A DNA stretch of 64,000 nt from Distichodus sexfasciatus (GCA_032718565.1 JAVGVS010000056.1:2288870-2352869); one strand, 5' to 3'. Shown: positions 1 through 11,950, numbered from the stretch's first letter. Notes: generated from the letters alone by a model not told the origin. Program-made: numbers and translations.

Positions 1-581
1 ACGTACATTGCTTACACGGGTTGGTTACTTGTGATAATTTGTGTTCAAAAGATGTTTGCTGTTGTACTTGCCTATGTTGTTTGTCTGAAATAAATACGTT
101 CTATTCTGAGTGACTTCTGAGTGTTTACCGTTGTTCTGAGTTCATTAGGATATAAGGCTTCAGATTAAGAAGCAGTTGTCAGACATGCAGGTTATGTTGT
201 CCCTCTTTTAAATCGGCGCGAGGGAGCATGGAGCGACTTCACTGGAGCAGGAAGAAATCTTAACGGAGCACAGAGTGGAATTGAGTGGAGCAACTTGATG
301 TGAATTTGAGCAGAAACTCTCACTGCTCAGCTGCGCTCACATGCTCTGGGCAGGACACTGTTAATATATTAGCTTGCATAGTTAAATAGTGGAAAAGAAA
401 GTTTAAAAACTCTATGAAAAAAAACAACTATGAAATATAGACCACAATAAAAACAGCAGCTCTGGAGTGCAAATGCCTCAGTGGCTCATTCACCAATGTT
501 TTCTTGTTTTTTTCTTAACTTCGTTCTTAAGAAAGTTATGACATTTACATAGTATTACATTATAAACCTAAAGATAACCCA
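1..581. other. single-copy intergenic DNA
   Basis: No repeat family, RNA gene or coding signal is recognised here. It is AT-rich with short homopolymer A runs near 415-425 and scattered stops in all frames. Confidence 0.5.
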
Positions 582-773
582 ATTTACATTTACAGCATTC
601 AGCAGATGCTCTTATCCAGACCGACTTCCCTTTTCCCTCAGTTTCCCTGAGAGCAACTTGGGGTTAAGGGTCTTCCTCAGGGACCTAGTGAGGGTAGTGC
701 TGGACGTAGGATTCAAACCCACAACCTCTTGGTCCAGAGGCGAGCATCCTAACCACTAGACCAATATCATCCC
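582..773 (-). mobile_element. SINE-2 copy, near full length
   Basis: Read on the minus strand it starts with a tRNA-like head (TGGTCTAGTGGTTAGGATG near 770-745, then a B-box-like GGTTTGAATCC near 710-720). The SINE-2 body follows, ending in the family tail (CTGGATAAGAGCATCTGCTG). Coordinates are approximate because I did not find a clear target duplication. Confidence 0.75.
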
Positions 774-2172
774 AATAAGTTAATGTTTAGCACAAAAGAT
801 TTGTCTAAAAGTGCTTTATTGCTGAAGTGCCGTAGATTTGGTTGATGGTTTGGTGAATGAGGCCCATTGTTACCAGACTGTGTCTTACACCATGGAAAAT
901 CAAAGTGCTACAATTCCTTGCCATTGTTATAAGTTTTAGGTGTGGCATTTTCCAGTATACCTATGGAAATATCCCTTTAAAGAGTAAAGACCATGTGTTA
1001 GCACGTACAGCGTGTTACTCCTACACTAGTCCATCACCAGCTGTCATTTTTTGACAAGAGAACCCTTCTTGTCTGGATATTTATGCTCTTGTTGACCCCC
1101 ACATTCCAGCAGTGATACTGCCATGAACAAAAACCCCAGCAACAATGCTGCATCTCGCACACCCAAACCAGCACAGCAAACACATAAAAAGTGCATGTGC
1201 TTACCTGCTGTTTACAGGGGTTTTGTGATGTTTCATTTGCTATTTTGCTTGAAGTTCAACAGGAATCTGAGGGTAAATCACATTACAGCGCATCTATTAT
1301 TAAATAACACGAGAGTTTTCTAAAGGTCTGTGAGGGGTTATTTAATATTCTCCAAAAACAACTCTTATATAAACTTTAATCTGTGGCCCAATTCATGTAA
1401 CACACGTAGTTTACCAATTACATTTTTCCCTATTTCTTTTAGAAATAGAGATGTTTAGCCCTTCATCTTTCATTAATTTATATGGTGGTTTATGTCACTG
1501 TGGTCACATTTTCATATCACAGTTACACATCAAATTGTTTTACAACTGAGGTGATCGCTATATTGGAGTCATTTGCATATTTGTATGCAGTAATTCAGTT
1601 TATAGGATGTGTACGTGTCCCTGTACTAACTCGTGAGACTACAGCAAACTAATTTCATTCACATCTTCCTTCGTCCCATCCTCCTCTTGCTGTTCCTATT
1701 GCACTACCCTTTTGTATCTGCAAAAGCTGTTAAGAATTGCTGCTTCTATTTTTGAGATCTGAGTTACAATGCACATGCTTCCTTCCATCTCATCAGCGAT
1801 TTCAAGTGCAATAATTTTGATCCTCGTCACTTTCTCATCAGCGTCACCTCCAAGTTTACAGCACCCATAAAGGGCAGTGGAGCCGTCCAACTCCTGTTTT
1901 AAGACGTACAACTCTTTAATGCTCTCATCTGATTCAGTTTTTACCCTGAGAGATTTACAGGCTGAACTTGGAAACCTGCCTGGTTTACCTGTTTACGCTT
2001 TACAGCATTTTCACGAGTCTTAATTCTCTTAGCAGCTCTTTAGGGGGGTTGACTGTTAAGCAAGAAAAGTACATCTTGCCATTAATGCCATCAACATACG
2101 CTGGAAAACTTCAAAGGCAGCACGGACACGGATGCCAGTGTCTCTAAAAGGTAATTATGGCCAGAAGCACTG
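774..2172. other. single-copy intergenic DNA
   Basis: About 1.4 kb with no recognised repeat. Short open frames at 857-1054, 1123-1323 and 1696-1911 show no domain or motif and are treated as chance. Confidence 0.45.
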
Positions 2173-2202
2173 GGATGATGATGATGATGATGAGGATGAT
2201 TG
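2173..2202. repeat. (GAT)n microsatellite
   Basis: A short run of GAT units interrupted by one GAG; about nine units. Confidence 0.85.
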
Positions 2203-2919
2203 TGGTAATGTCGTAATGGCAGTTGACTGAGCAAGCGTGAGTTTTCCGAGTTACAAGCATCTCACAACAGCTGATTAGCTCGCTCGGGGGCGAAACCTAA
2301 CGAGCCTGTAATTACGGCAGCCTAGCGCGATGCCGCAGCAACACAACATAACTGTGTAAGGCCACGTAGGGAGTGCGAGCTAAAGTGTGGGATGCTAACG
2401 GAGGAGTGTTAAAGGCACTGTGAGGCATAACTGCCTCACAATCCGCAGGGAAACTAAGCGGGGTTTCCTTTTCTTTTCAATATGATTACAGGATGTCGAA
2501 TAAAGGGGCGGTCGGGCCGTGGGCACAGTTGTGCAACGTACCCTTTCCTATGAAAAGCTGTAATTGCAACATGGGAAAACAGTAAATACAACTTTTAACA
2601 CACTCAAGCGTTCATGCTGGAAATGAGCATCAATGTGGAGAACAGCTTTTTTTTTTACATTAACATTATTAACCAAAAGAGAGCTATTCGTATTTAACTT
2701 CCACCATTTTGGGAGCACTGGATTAGACAGTGGTTTTAAAACAAGTCTCCAGCTCCAGCATATGCGTGAACAATTTAAAAATATATAATAATGGTTGGAT
2801 TTAGCGTGAGATTTCTTGCTTGAGCGTGAGACTGATGTTTAGTGCGCGAGTGTCACGCCAGATGTATAAGAGTTGGCAACCTTGCCACTGGGCCTTGGTT
2901 AAGAACCTTAACCCTTAAT
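2203..2919. other. single-copy intergenic DNA
   Basis: No recognised feature. The part at 2230-2480 is moderately GC-rich and of high complexity, the rest is AT-rich. Confidence 0.4.
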
Positions 2920-3443
2920 CCAGAATCCAAGACATCTACACCAGGAGATGCAGAGCCAGAGCAATTAGGATCATTGGAGACTCATCCCACCCCAGTAACT
3001 GTCTGTTTCACCTGCTTAAATCAGGCAAACGTTTCAGGAGCCAGAACTGAGAGATTCAGGAGGAGCTTCTATCCTCAGGCTGTAAGAATTCTCAATCAGG
3101 ACATGCCACCACAGCTAGTTAACCGTCCATAACTGTTCAGACAATAAACATGTATATATTGCATATTTTATATTCCATAAATATATCCATCTGTTTTATG
3201 CCCTAATCATTGCACTTTCTCGGTATATAAATACCATATATTTCTATATTTCTTATTGCATAGGATTTTTTTTAAATCTTATTTTTGTTTATTTCTTCAT
3301 TATCTTTTTCCTATCTTTAAGTAATTTTAAAGATTAGTTTAACTACTTTGGACATTTGCACAGCCTTAGGTGTGATTTGGGGTACATTTCACTGCTTGTT
3401 GTACAAGTATGACAGTGTATGTGACAAATAAAGAAACTTGAAC
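2920..3443 (+). pseudogene. LINE (L2/CR1-like) 3' end, 5'-truncated and frameshifted
   Basis: Translation gives the C-terminal end of an L2/CR1-clade reverse transcriptase: QDIYTRRCRARAIRI in one frame, then after a frameshift RFRRSFYPQAVRILNQDMP, ending near 3131. A 3' UTR of about 300 bp follows and ends in GACAAATAAAGAAACTTGAA. The same protein motif and tail occur in the LINE at 6.7-8.5 kb on the other strand, so both belong to one family. 5' truncation is the usual outcome of target-primed reverse transcription. It cannot move by itself. Confidence 0.85.
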
Positions 3444-4470
3444 TCTTTCTGAAATTTGTAAAGGTGCAAAATACCACAAATTTGAATAGAGACATTTTTA
3501 TATTGAAGATATTTTCAACATGAACTATCCATTAGAGTTATCCCTACTATTACTTTGCAAAAAATATGCATTGCAAACTGTAGCATGTTAAACGCGAGAT
3601 AAAATCTACATTAACAATCTACTAATTTGAAATATAATTTACTTACCATCTAATCCTGTTAGTATGACAACTGTCCGCCTTCTGCTGCATGGTTTAGACC
3701 TATGACAGATTAAAAAATACCTTCATATATTTGCGACCTGTTTTCAATACAGCGAGGGAGTTAACAGATGAAAGGGAAAGGCGCCATTTTGCCTTAAATA
3801 ATTTACCTCATATTTTGGATTGATTATCTGCGGATTTTGCGGCAGTCTTCGCAAAAAAAAATAAATAAAATGGCGTCAAATACAAGGGAGCAAGGTTTTA
3901 GTCTTTGTCTCAACAAGTTTTGTTGCAGTCCTTGTTTATCAAACATGTTTAAATTTCATGACTGGAATCGCGTAGCTTCAACTCGGCAGACGGAGAATCT
4001 GACTCAAAACCAGTCAGCCAACATTAAACTGTCAGTTTAAATTCCGCATGTTTTGTGGAAGATGTGCAGTGTAAACTTTACTAACGTAACATCTCCGAGA
4101 GGTTTTATATCACTTTTTTAAAACCTGACGCGTCGTGTTTACGCTTCACTGACGGACGCCACTTTTCTGGAACTTTCTCTCCGGTGCTTTTAATGGAAGT
4201 GAACGGCGGCTTGCCCTTGACGTTGGAGTTGGCCGGGGCGACCCCGTAGGTGGGCAGGTGCGTGTGGGTGAGGGAGGGAGGAAGAGGCGCAACGCGGATG
4301 ATGGGCGGGTTTTTACCGACACAGAGAGAAGCTATACATGTAAGTGGAGGGCGGAGAGAAAGTCTAAAGGAAAAATGTCAAATTATCTGTAATGCCTCAG
4401 GGAGCTCTGGAGGAGAAGTGTTACACCTTTAAAATAACACGGAGACCTTTAGACGAGGATCCACACACAC
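3444..4470. other. single-copy intergenic DNA, part GC-rich
   Basis: No repeat recognised. The part at 4120-4420 is GC-rich and purine-rich on the plus strand. Open frames at 3837-4040 and 4250-4586 have no recognisable domain; the second turns into Arg/Glu repeats from a purine tract. Confidence 0.4.
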
Positions 4471-4572
4471 ACAGAGAAAGAGAAAAGAAGAAGAAGGAGG
4501 AGGAGGAGGAGGACAGAGAGCTAAAAAGAGAAGAAGAAAAAAAAGAAAAAGAAAAGGGGGTGGGAGAGAGAG
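4471..4572. repeat. purine-rich low-complexity tract
   Basis: (CA)n, then GGA-type and GAAA-type units; nearly pure purine on the plus strand from about 4480 to 4572. Confidence 0.8.
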
Positions 4573-5055
4573 ACAGAAAAATTTAATTGCGTAAAAACCC
4601 ATTACTTACATTATTCGCGATGTAAACGCGTTAGCGCTCGCGACTCTCATGTGGAACGCCATCGCTGTCAAAAATGTAGTTCACTTCCAGAAAGACCAAA
4701 AGCAGCTTAATGTAGAAAACTTTAGCATTTATTCATTTTCAGTTGATTTTTTTCAGTTGATTTAGATTTTAGAGAGTAACCAATAGAAGAAAAATAAAGA
4801 AAGAAACATGCATTGTTTGTTATCAAATAATTTTAACTAGATGGATTCCAAATGGATAAAGAAGTGTTTCCTTATTTTCCTTTCCAATACTAAGCCATAG
4901 AATGTCTCTGCATAATAACAACTTTGCAAGCCAATAAAACACACACTGCTCTTACTATTTCTAGTAGTTATATTTACTAATAACCCTTTCTGTGCTGACA
5001 GGTGCCGCATAAAGATGGCCCTTCTTGTTTTTTGTTTGTTTGGGTTTTTTGTTTG
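4573..5055. other. single-copy AT-rich DNA
   Basis: No feature recognised. Confidence 0.4.
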
Positions 5056-5390
5056 TTTGTTTTTTTGCATGAGAGACAGACAGAGAGAGAGAGAGAGATT
5101 TATAGAGCGTGCAGATAAGCTGATAGACAGAAAGCAAAGTAATAAAGAGGAATAGAGAGAAAAAGAAAATACAGAGTAAAAGAAAAAAGATAAAGGGTGC
5201 AATACAGGAGACAGGAAAGAAGGTGGAAGATGAGACGGGAGAGAAAAAAGAGACCATAGGCAAGCATTATTATTATCATTATTATTTATTATTATTATTA
5301 TTATTATTATAGAAAAAAGAGAAAACAGATATTGAAAAGAGAGAAAAAGGATTAGCAGAGAGAGAGAGAGCAGAGTGAAACAGATCTAGA
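5056..5390. repeat. compound microsatellite: (AG)n, purine tract, (ATT)n
   Basis: (AGAGAG)n near 5078-5098, a purine-rich stretch to 5260, (ATT)n at about 5266-5312, then another AG tract near 5356-5372. Serine/leucine-rich open frames on the minus strand here are translations of this tract. Confidence 0.85.
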
Positions 5391-5764
5391 AATCTAGACA
5401 TTTTTGGTGAGTGTGTTTTGTGTGAAAGAGAAAGAGAGTGCAGCGTGTGAGACAGTCTGGGCAGATGAAAGCCGGTGAGGATTGTCGACAGGTACGGCGG
5501 AACCTCAGAGCGGAATCTGCTCCACACACTCGCTAATGGAGGATAATCTGCAGCAGGCTTTAGCTTGTCTTCCCTCTTCACACTGATGGCAAAAAGCTTC
5601 CAGTTAAGACCTGCAAACACACTCCTCCCTGCACACAACTCATCTCCAGCTCCGTTCCCAACTCCTCTATTACACATGAACCACACTGATGGCAGGTTAA
5701 AGTTCCTCTTCAGGTCTACAGCTTCGATTTCAGTGCAATTTTTATTTTATCAAAGTTATATTTT
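5391..5764. other. single-copy DNA
   Basis: No feature recognised; moderately GC-rich, high complexity near 5460-5700. Confidence 0.35.
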
Positions 5765-5868
5765 CATAAGGGAGTTGGCCTGGTGATTGAAGTGTTGCCG
5801 GCTCAAGTCTGGAACCAGTAAAGGTACCGCTGAGGTACTCATAAGCAAAGTACCAGCTCCAAGCACTG
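5765..5868 (+). mobile_element. SINE-1 fragment (head and middle)
   Basis: Contains the B-box-like GGCTCAAGTCTGG and the family core GTACCGCTGAGGTACTCAT. It breaks off before the 3' tail. Confidence 0.7.
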
Positions 5869-5876
5869 CTGACTCT

Positions 5877-5914
5877 GCAATCACAGTGTGAAAGCCCTAA
5901 CCGTTACAGTCCCA
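5877..5914 (-). mobile_element. inverted SINE-1 head fragment
   Basis: AATCACAGTG..CCCTAACCGTTAC is the reverse complement of the SINE-1 tRNA-like head, lying just after a plus-strand SINE-1 fragment. The two form a small head-containing inverted repeat. Confidence 0.55.
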
Positions 5915-6385
5915 ATTTATAAAATCAAAATGATTATAAATTCTAATCTACTTCATTAAAGGTCACCTTTAGGTCTAGAGCGAAGTTTTAAAAACAAATC
6001 TCCCAGTTCAGCTTGATTTTTATTTTCAGAATTAAATTTTCAACAAAGTGATTTTTAACTAGCCTGTGTAGCTACAATACCTTGCAAAATCCAAAAATGG
6101 TTCAAAACAATGCGTTATTGAAGGCACAAATGACCATTCATGATTTGTGCCCATGTCCGGGGACATTTTAACTTGTAATTGATGAAAAAAAACATATTAT
6201 TGATACTGAATCTGATTTATTGGTGATGGTTAAAGTCAGGTATTGTTAATACTAACATCGTTGTCTTTTTCAACGATCATTGTCATTTCACAAGATATTG
6301 CAGCTCCATGTTTAAGTTCTGGTGGGAAATATACTAAATGTTGTAGAAAATTTGATTCTGAATGCTACAGTGGAAGAATTTTTGG
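5915..6385. other. single-copy AT-rich DNA
   Basis: No feature recognised. Confidence 0.4.
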
Positions 6386-6578
6386 AGGGTGACCGGTTCA
6401 AGTACCAGTTCAAGGTGCCACTGAGGTACTCATGAGCAAGGTACCGTCCCCAAGCCCTGTTCTCCGGCCACTGCCAAATAAGCTGCCCACTGCTTCACGG
6501 ATGGGTCAAATGTAGTGGTCACATATCATTGTGGTGCTGTACTGTGCTGTGTTCACAAAGACAAATAATCACTCACTT
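6386..6578 (+). mobile_element. SINE-1, 5'-truncated
   Basis: Starts in the B-box region, then the core CACTGAGGTACTCATGAGCA, the GGGTCAAATG block and the tail ending CACAAAGACAAATAATCACTC. Most of the A-box half of the head is missing. Confidence 0.85.
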
Positions 6579-7293
6579 TTTTTAGAAATTATATGTTATT
6601 ATATTATACAAAATGTTTATATTATGAAATTAAATATTTTCTTATATTAAATAGTGGAAAGGTGGCACAACTGTGTGCACTTTGTGTATTACTTGTATAG
6701 ATTCAAGATTCTTTATTTGTCACGTGCAAATTATACAGGTACAACATGCAGTGAAATGTATCCTGATCCGCTCTTTTAACTGTGCAATTAGGCAAATTAG
6801 AAAAATAACAAAATAGAGATACAAACACAAACTTACAAACTTAAATAAGGAGGTCAGAGGAATAGGACAAAAAATAAAACAATATCTTATATACAATAAG
6901 GTACATAAAGTTCCATAAAGTTCCATATGTGCAGACAGCATGGAGTGCAATTGTAATTTAAGACTCAAGCTGGGTACGGGTGTGTATATACTAAATTTAA
7001 AAATGTATTGACGTTAGGTTAACCTGAGTTTACAAAATTGTTCTAAAGACAGATGACAGGTGCAATGAGATGTTTTAAAGTGCCGAGTGCAACTGCAGCA
7101 TTGTACGTAGCAGACAGAGTAGAAGCATGTGATATTTGGACAGTGAAATGTGGGAACCAGTATAAATGATCATCACAATGAGGTTATAGCAGCATGTAAT
7201 AGCAGAATTAAGACAGTAAAATGCGGCAGACAGTATAAGTAATCATAACAATATGAGGTATGTATTAGCAGTATGTAATAGCAGAATTGAGAC

Positions 7294-8003
7294 TTAGAAA
7301 GGCATGTCCCGGTTTAGAAAACGGATGGCCCGAGGATAGAAACTCCTCCTGAGTCTCTCTGTTTTGGCCATGATGGTGCGGAACCTTCTGCCTGTTTGCA
7401 GAAGATGAAAAAGTCCGTTCCCGGGATGAGATGAGTCTTTTACAATCCTGATTGCCCTGGTCCTACATCTCTTGGTGTAAATGTCCTGCAGGGAAGGAAG
7501 AGCTGACGTGCAGCAGCGCTCCACTGCCCGGATCACTCTCTGGAGGGATTTCTGGTCCTGAACACAGCTGTTCCCGTACCAGGACAGGATGTTCTGTGTA
7601 ACGATGCTCTCCACAGCACCAGAATAGAAAGCTTTCAGAACAGCAGGGGAAACCCCAAACTTTCTCAGTTTTCTAAGGTGGTACAGACACTGCTTTGCCC
7701 TCCTGACTTGAACATTGATATGTTCAGCCCACGTCAGGTCCTCAGAGATGTACACGGCAAGGTATTTGAACGAACACACCTTTTCCACTGGAGCACCGTT
7801 GATGGTGAGGGGTCTGTAGTTGTGTTGTCTCCGGCTGAAGTCCACCACCAGCTGACGTTCAGCTGGAGGCAGTTTTCCTGACACCAGAGTGCCAGGTTCT
7901 CCACCTCGTCCATGTAGGCCGTCTCATCGTTGTTGGAGATTAACCCCGACACCACTGTGTCATCCGCAAACTTGACAATGTTGTTGGAGTCATGAGTAGC
8001 CAC
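7294..8003 (-). pseudogene. LINE reverse transcriptase, C-terminal remnant
   Basis: The fragment begins just before the RT active-site motif FADDTVV (near 7970-7950), the F/Y-x-D-D box that binds catalytic metal. It runs through LALWCQENCLQLNVS, then a frameshift near 7860 moves the reading to VVDFSRRQ..SFKYLAVYISEDLTW. The latter frame stays open for 196 codons to SFYPRAIRFLNRDMPF, which matches the usual C-terminus of L2/CR1-clade fish LINEs (known from the family, not searched). Fingers and most of the palm upstream of the FADD box are absent, so it is non-functional. It shares its C-terminus with the LINE 3' end at 2.9-3.4 kb. Confidence 0.85.
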
Positions 8004-8049
8004 ACAGAGTTCGGCATAACTTGTTTGAGATTTGCCTTATTAAAGTCTA

Positions 8050-8390
8050 TTAATAAGCCAGATATTCCAGATGAGGCGAGCAGCGGCTGGAGAGAGTAGA
8101 AACACTCCGTGCGTCGCACCACTTGTTGTTGATCATGAAACACACTCCTCCACCTTTAGCCTTGTTGGACTCTGCTGTTCTGTCCATGCGGAACATAGAG
8201 AATGAGTCTGACGGCGTAACAGCTCTGGCACGGTGGAGGTCAGCCATGTTTCAGTAAAGCACAGAATGTTACAATCCCTCATGTCGCGTTGGAAAGTAAC
8301 TCTGTCCTGTAGATCGTCTAACTTGTTATTGATGACTTTTGTGCACAAGAAAGTAGAAAAAACAAATAAATAACATAAAACGAGCACAGT
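8050..8390 (-). pseudogene. LINE endonuclease (APE-type) N-terminal remnant
   Basis: Reads VTFQRDMRDCNILCFTETWL, then after a shift FRMDRTAESNKAKGGGVCFM and NNKWCDARSVSTL. The E in TETWL corresponds to the conserved catalytic Glu of APE-type endonucleases of non-LTR retrotransposons. A frameshift near 8240 separates the two parts. The domain stops at about 8050, before the conserved C-terminal endonuclease motifs, and is followed directly by RT sequence. Confidence 0.8.
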
Positions 8391-8460
8391 CTGTACGGAG
8401 CGGTCGGGAAGGCGTCCGGACGTGGCCGCGCCATCTTGAAGAGGCCAGTACAGCACTTGG

Positions 8461-9289
8461 CCTTGACATACCTTGACATAATGCACTAATTGAACCAACG
8501 GTTAATAAAATTGGAGTTGAATCGACTGGAGCCCTTGTGAATTGCAGCTGAAGTGCTGTGACGATCCTCATTCAGGTCAGGCCTTTCAGCAGTTCTGCTT
8601 TTCTCTCACACAATTTAAACAACAATATTATTTATGAGGTGAGGCCAGCTCTCTTTTTCCCTGAGCGCCCACGCTATTAATTGGCCTACATTTCTGCAAA
8701 ATTATCCCTAATTCATGTTTAGTCAACATGCAATCAAATGTCAGAGTGATTGGCACGGCAAAGACGACGCCAGAGAAACCAAAACAGACGGAATGTGGGA
8801 TAAGGAGTTTTATTTCTGGGAAGCGTGACACAAAGGCTACAGAATAATCATGTTTTGGACAAAAGTACCGTAATAAATACCAAATTAAGGATTTCAAAAT
8901 CCTTAATAATACCATCCTATTGTAAATAAATGATGGTTAAACATCTTTATTTAATTTGTCTTTGCTACACTGTGGGTTCCACTCAAACACATGGGAGCAG
9001 GGCTGGTGCTAGCAGTAAATGAATGCTAAAGGGAATTTTGAGCATAAATCAGGCATTAGCATAATATGAGCTCCATAGCAACATTAATTCTGCAACAAAA
9101 TGTTTTTGATTTGTTTATTGGCTGTACATGAAAGTCGTTATTGTGGTGATTGCGCGGGACATGAATTTGGGGTAATTACGTTTACAGTGTGTGAGGGCCA
9201 TAATATTCACATTTACATACTTCTGTCATTTTAAAACAGAAAGGCAGACAGTGGAGCAGATGAAGATTCACATAAAATCAGATCAATAG
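8461..9289. other. single-copy AT-rich DNA
   Basis: No recognised repeat. A 95-codon open frame at 8628-8915 on the minus strand has no recognisable domain. Confidence 0.4.
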
Positions 9290-10228
9290 TCAGAAGAACA
9301 CTGATGAAGACTCAGTTGAACACTGATGAAGATGCTGGTGGATACTCAGATGAGCACCAATAAAGATTCCAATGAAGAGTTAGGTGAACACAGATGAAGA
9401 GTCAGGTGAACACTGATGAGGAGTCAGGTCAACACTGAAGAAAAGTCAGGTGAACACTGATGAAGAGTCAGGTGAACACTGATGAAGAGGGGAACACTGA
9501 TGAAGAGTCGGGTGAACACTGATGAAGAGTCAGGTGAACCCTGTTGAAGAGCCAGATGAACACTGATGAAGCGTCAGATGAACACTGATGAAGAGTCAGA
9601 TGAACACTGATGAAGAGTCAGATGAACACTGATGAAGCGTCAGGTGAACACTGTTGAAGAGTCAGATGAACACTGATGAAGCGTCAGGTGAACGCTGATG
9701 AAGAGTCAGATGAACGCTGATGAAGAGTCAGATGAACACTGTTGAAGAGTCAGATGAACACTGATGAAGCGTCAGGTGAACACTGTTGAAGAGTCAGATG
9801 AACGCTGATGAAGAGTCAGATGAACGCTGATGAAGCGTCAGGTGAACACTGTTGAAGAGTCAGATGAACACTGATGAAGAGTCAGATGAACACTGTTGAA
9901 GCGTCAGGTGAACACTGATGAAGCGTCAGATGAACACTGATGAAGCGTCAGATGAACACTGATGAAGCGTCAGGTGAACACTGATGAAGCGTCAGATGAA
10001 CACTGATGAAGCGTCAGGTGAACACTGTTGAAGAGTCAGATGAACGCTGATGAAGCGTCAGGTGAACACTGTTGAAGAGTCAGATGAACACTGATGAAGC
10101 ATCAGGTGAACACTGATGAAGAGTCAGATGAACACTGATGAAGCGTCAGGTGAACACTGTTGAAGAGTCAGATGAATACTGATGAAGAGTCAGATGGACA
10201 CTGATGAAGCGTCAGATTAAGACACAGA
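9290..10228. repeat. 22-bp minisatellite, about 42 units
   Basis: Unit GATGAAGAGTCAGATGAACA plus CT, 22 bp. The edges are degenerate (9290-9490); the core is very regular. Four positions vary between two bases: GAT/GTT, AAGAG/AAGCG, CAGAT/CAGGT and AACACT/AACGCT. GTT-type units start at 9653, 9741, 9785, 9851, 9895, 10027, 10071 and 10159, all exact multiples of 22 bp apart, so there are no indels over that stretch. Because 22 is not a multiple of 3 it does not code for a repeated peptide. Confidence 0.95.
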
Positions 10229-10590
10229 TTAACAATGAAGACTCAAATTGACTCGTATGAACACTGACGAAGACTGGATGCGTTGTGTTGTAATACTTTT
10301 GGAAAGACATAAACAACAAGGTAAACATGAACGTGATGATATAGTTTGCAGTGAGAATCAGAGCAGATTTCAAGTCGTTTCCTTTCGAAACTAAATGCCA
10401 CAAACTTTTGACCTTCTGTGAAAGGCCTTCTGTTCCACTGCAGCGCCGCTAACGAGCATAATTGACTGAAATTTGCATCAAGAGGATGGCTTGTGTGTGT
10501 GTGTGTTGTTTGAAGTAAAGCAGAAATAATGAAAAACAAACAGGAGCTGGTTGGAGAGTGTGGTATTGCGTGCCAGTGCAGAGAGCTGAG
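10229..10590. other. single-copy DNA
   Basis: No feature except a short (GT)n near 10492-10506. Confidence 0.4.
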
Positions 10591-10655
10591 GCCACGTGAA
10601 CACACACACACAGACACACACACACACACACACAGACACACACACACACACACAG
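10591..10655. repeat. (CA)n microsatellite, interrupted
   Basis: CA dinucleotides interrupted by CAGA units. Confidence 0.9.
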
Positions 10656-10728
10656 ACTTGCTGACATGGCCCGGGCCTGACTCAGTGGTCTTGTGTTAAT
10701 GACAGGGCAGAGCAATGAACGCAGGTGT

Positions 10729-11065
10729 GCTCTCTCTCTCTCTCTCTGTTTTTTCTGTCCCGACTTCTCTCTTTCAGTCTGTTTTTTCCTTTACTTGTCT
10801 GCTCTCTTTCTCTCTCTTCATGAGTGTGTCGTCTTTCTCTCAGTGACTTCTCTTATCTTTTTAGTGTTTTTCTTTGTCTCCTATCATTTTTTTATCCCAT
10901 CTTCTCTCTTTTTGCTTGTTCTCTACCTCTCTGCCTCACACCCTCTCTCTCTCTCTCTCTCTCTCTCTCACTTCTCTTTACCATCTTTCTTTGTCCTCTA
11001 TTCTATCTATCTGTTTTGCTATCCTGACTTCTCTCTTTCTGTCTGTTTTTCTCTCTGCCCCCTCT

Positions 11066-11098
<33 letters not shown>

Positions 11099-11140
11099 CA
11101 CTCGCCATTCTCTCTTTCTTTCTCTGGTTCTGTTTATCTC
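10729..11140. repeat. polypyrimidine tract with (TC)n runs
   Basis: About 400 bp almost all C/T on the plus strand, with purer (CT)n runs near 10942-10970 and 11072-11098. Open frames of up to 150 codons here are Ser/Leu-rich microsatellite translations, not genes. Confidence 0.9.
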
Positions 11141-11950
11141 TCTGAGCCACATTACTCCAGGTCTGGCCCCGATCCATTGGCTCCCACTTCTCTGTTCCAA
11201 CATTGTCTCGAAACACAACTTTTCATCCTGTGCCACTCCCACTTTGGCTTTCGCTGAAGAAGACGACACAGTTTTTTTAAAACCTTTATTCATATTACAA
11301 CTCTGCATGGTTTCGCTCGTTATACTGCCGGTGCAGAGATTTTCCATCCAGTTTCTTTTGTTCACACCGAGGTTTTGGAGGAGATGAAAGGAGAACGGCA
11401 TTAACCAACACTCTGCATGTCTGGTTTACTTGTTGGTGCTGAATTTTGTGAAGTTATAATAATATTTAAGTTCAACCTTAGTAAGGAAGCAAGAGTACTT
11501 TTAATAAAAGAATTTTGAGGGGTCAGCACCTTATCTGAATGTTTATCTTTTGACTGTTTATGTTTTTTGTCCAAATATCTGCATGTCTTGCGTTCTACAG
11601 GCTTGTTACTGTAGAGTGAAGTGTTTGAGTAGAATACAGACACTTCTTAATTTGTTCTGAAGCAGTTTTCACCAAGATTCTGCTATTCACCAATATTTTC
11701 CTTATTTAAGAATTGTTCTCACATTAGTACAGGATCTACAAGATTACTCATAAAAAGTGTAATGTTTGTCAAAATATGAATCTAATTTAGACTAAATTGT
11801 GGTAGTGCACTGAGTATACTTTAGAGCTTGTACTTTTGTAGTTTACTAGTTTACAAGCTCTAAAATGTGCTCGAAGTGCTCCTTTGCTCTTTTATACTTT
11901 GCTGGTTCTTTTTTAATTGTTTGCTTTTACTTGAGTAAACAAGTTTAAAT
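11141..11950. other. single-copy DNA
   Basis: No recognised repeat. 11800-11890 has loose internal repetition around ACTTTTGTAGTTTACTAG. Confidence 0.4.

Larger units (their letters stand above)
6702..8460 (-). mobile_element. L2/CR1-like LINE, internally deleted
   Basis: On the minus strand the order is: a 5' UTR-like leader near 8460-8400 (TTCAAGATGGCGCGGCC), part of an endonuclease domain, an abrupt junction near 8045-8005, the C-terminal part of reverse transcriptase, and a 3' UTR ending GACAAATAAAGAATCTTGAA at 6702. Both ends of the element are present but the middle (rest of the endonuclease and most of the RT) is missing. Domain names come from the motifs listed under the two coding remnants. 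Confidence 0.85.

Noticed and set aside
2842..3132. Independent 96-codon gene
   Set aside because: Its C-terminal half is the end of a LINE reverse transcriptase reached by frameshift.
4837..5686. Hydrophobic-looking minus-strand frames of 100-134 codons
   Set aside because: Translation of purine-rich (AG)n and (ATT)n repeats; the apparent membrane segments are repeat artefacts.
9290..10228. CRISPR-like array (regular short repeats)
   Set aside because: Units are directly adjacent with no unique spacers and the genome is eukaryotic; it is a minisatellite.
10693..11257. Frames of 150 and 127 codons, plus strand
   Set aside because: Same cause: polypyrimidine tract translated in overlapping frames.
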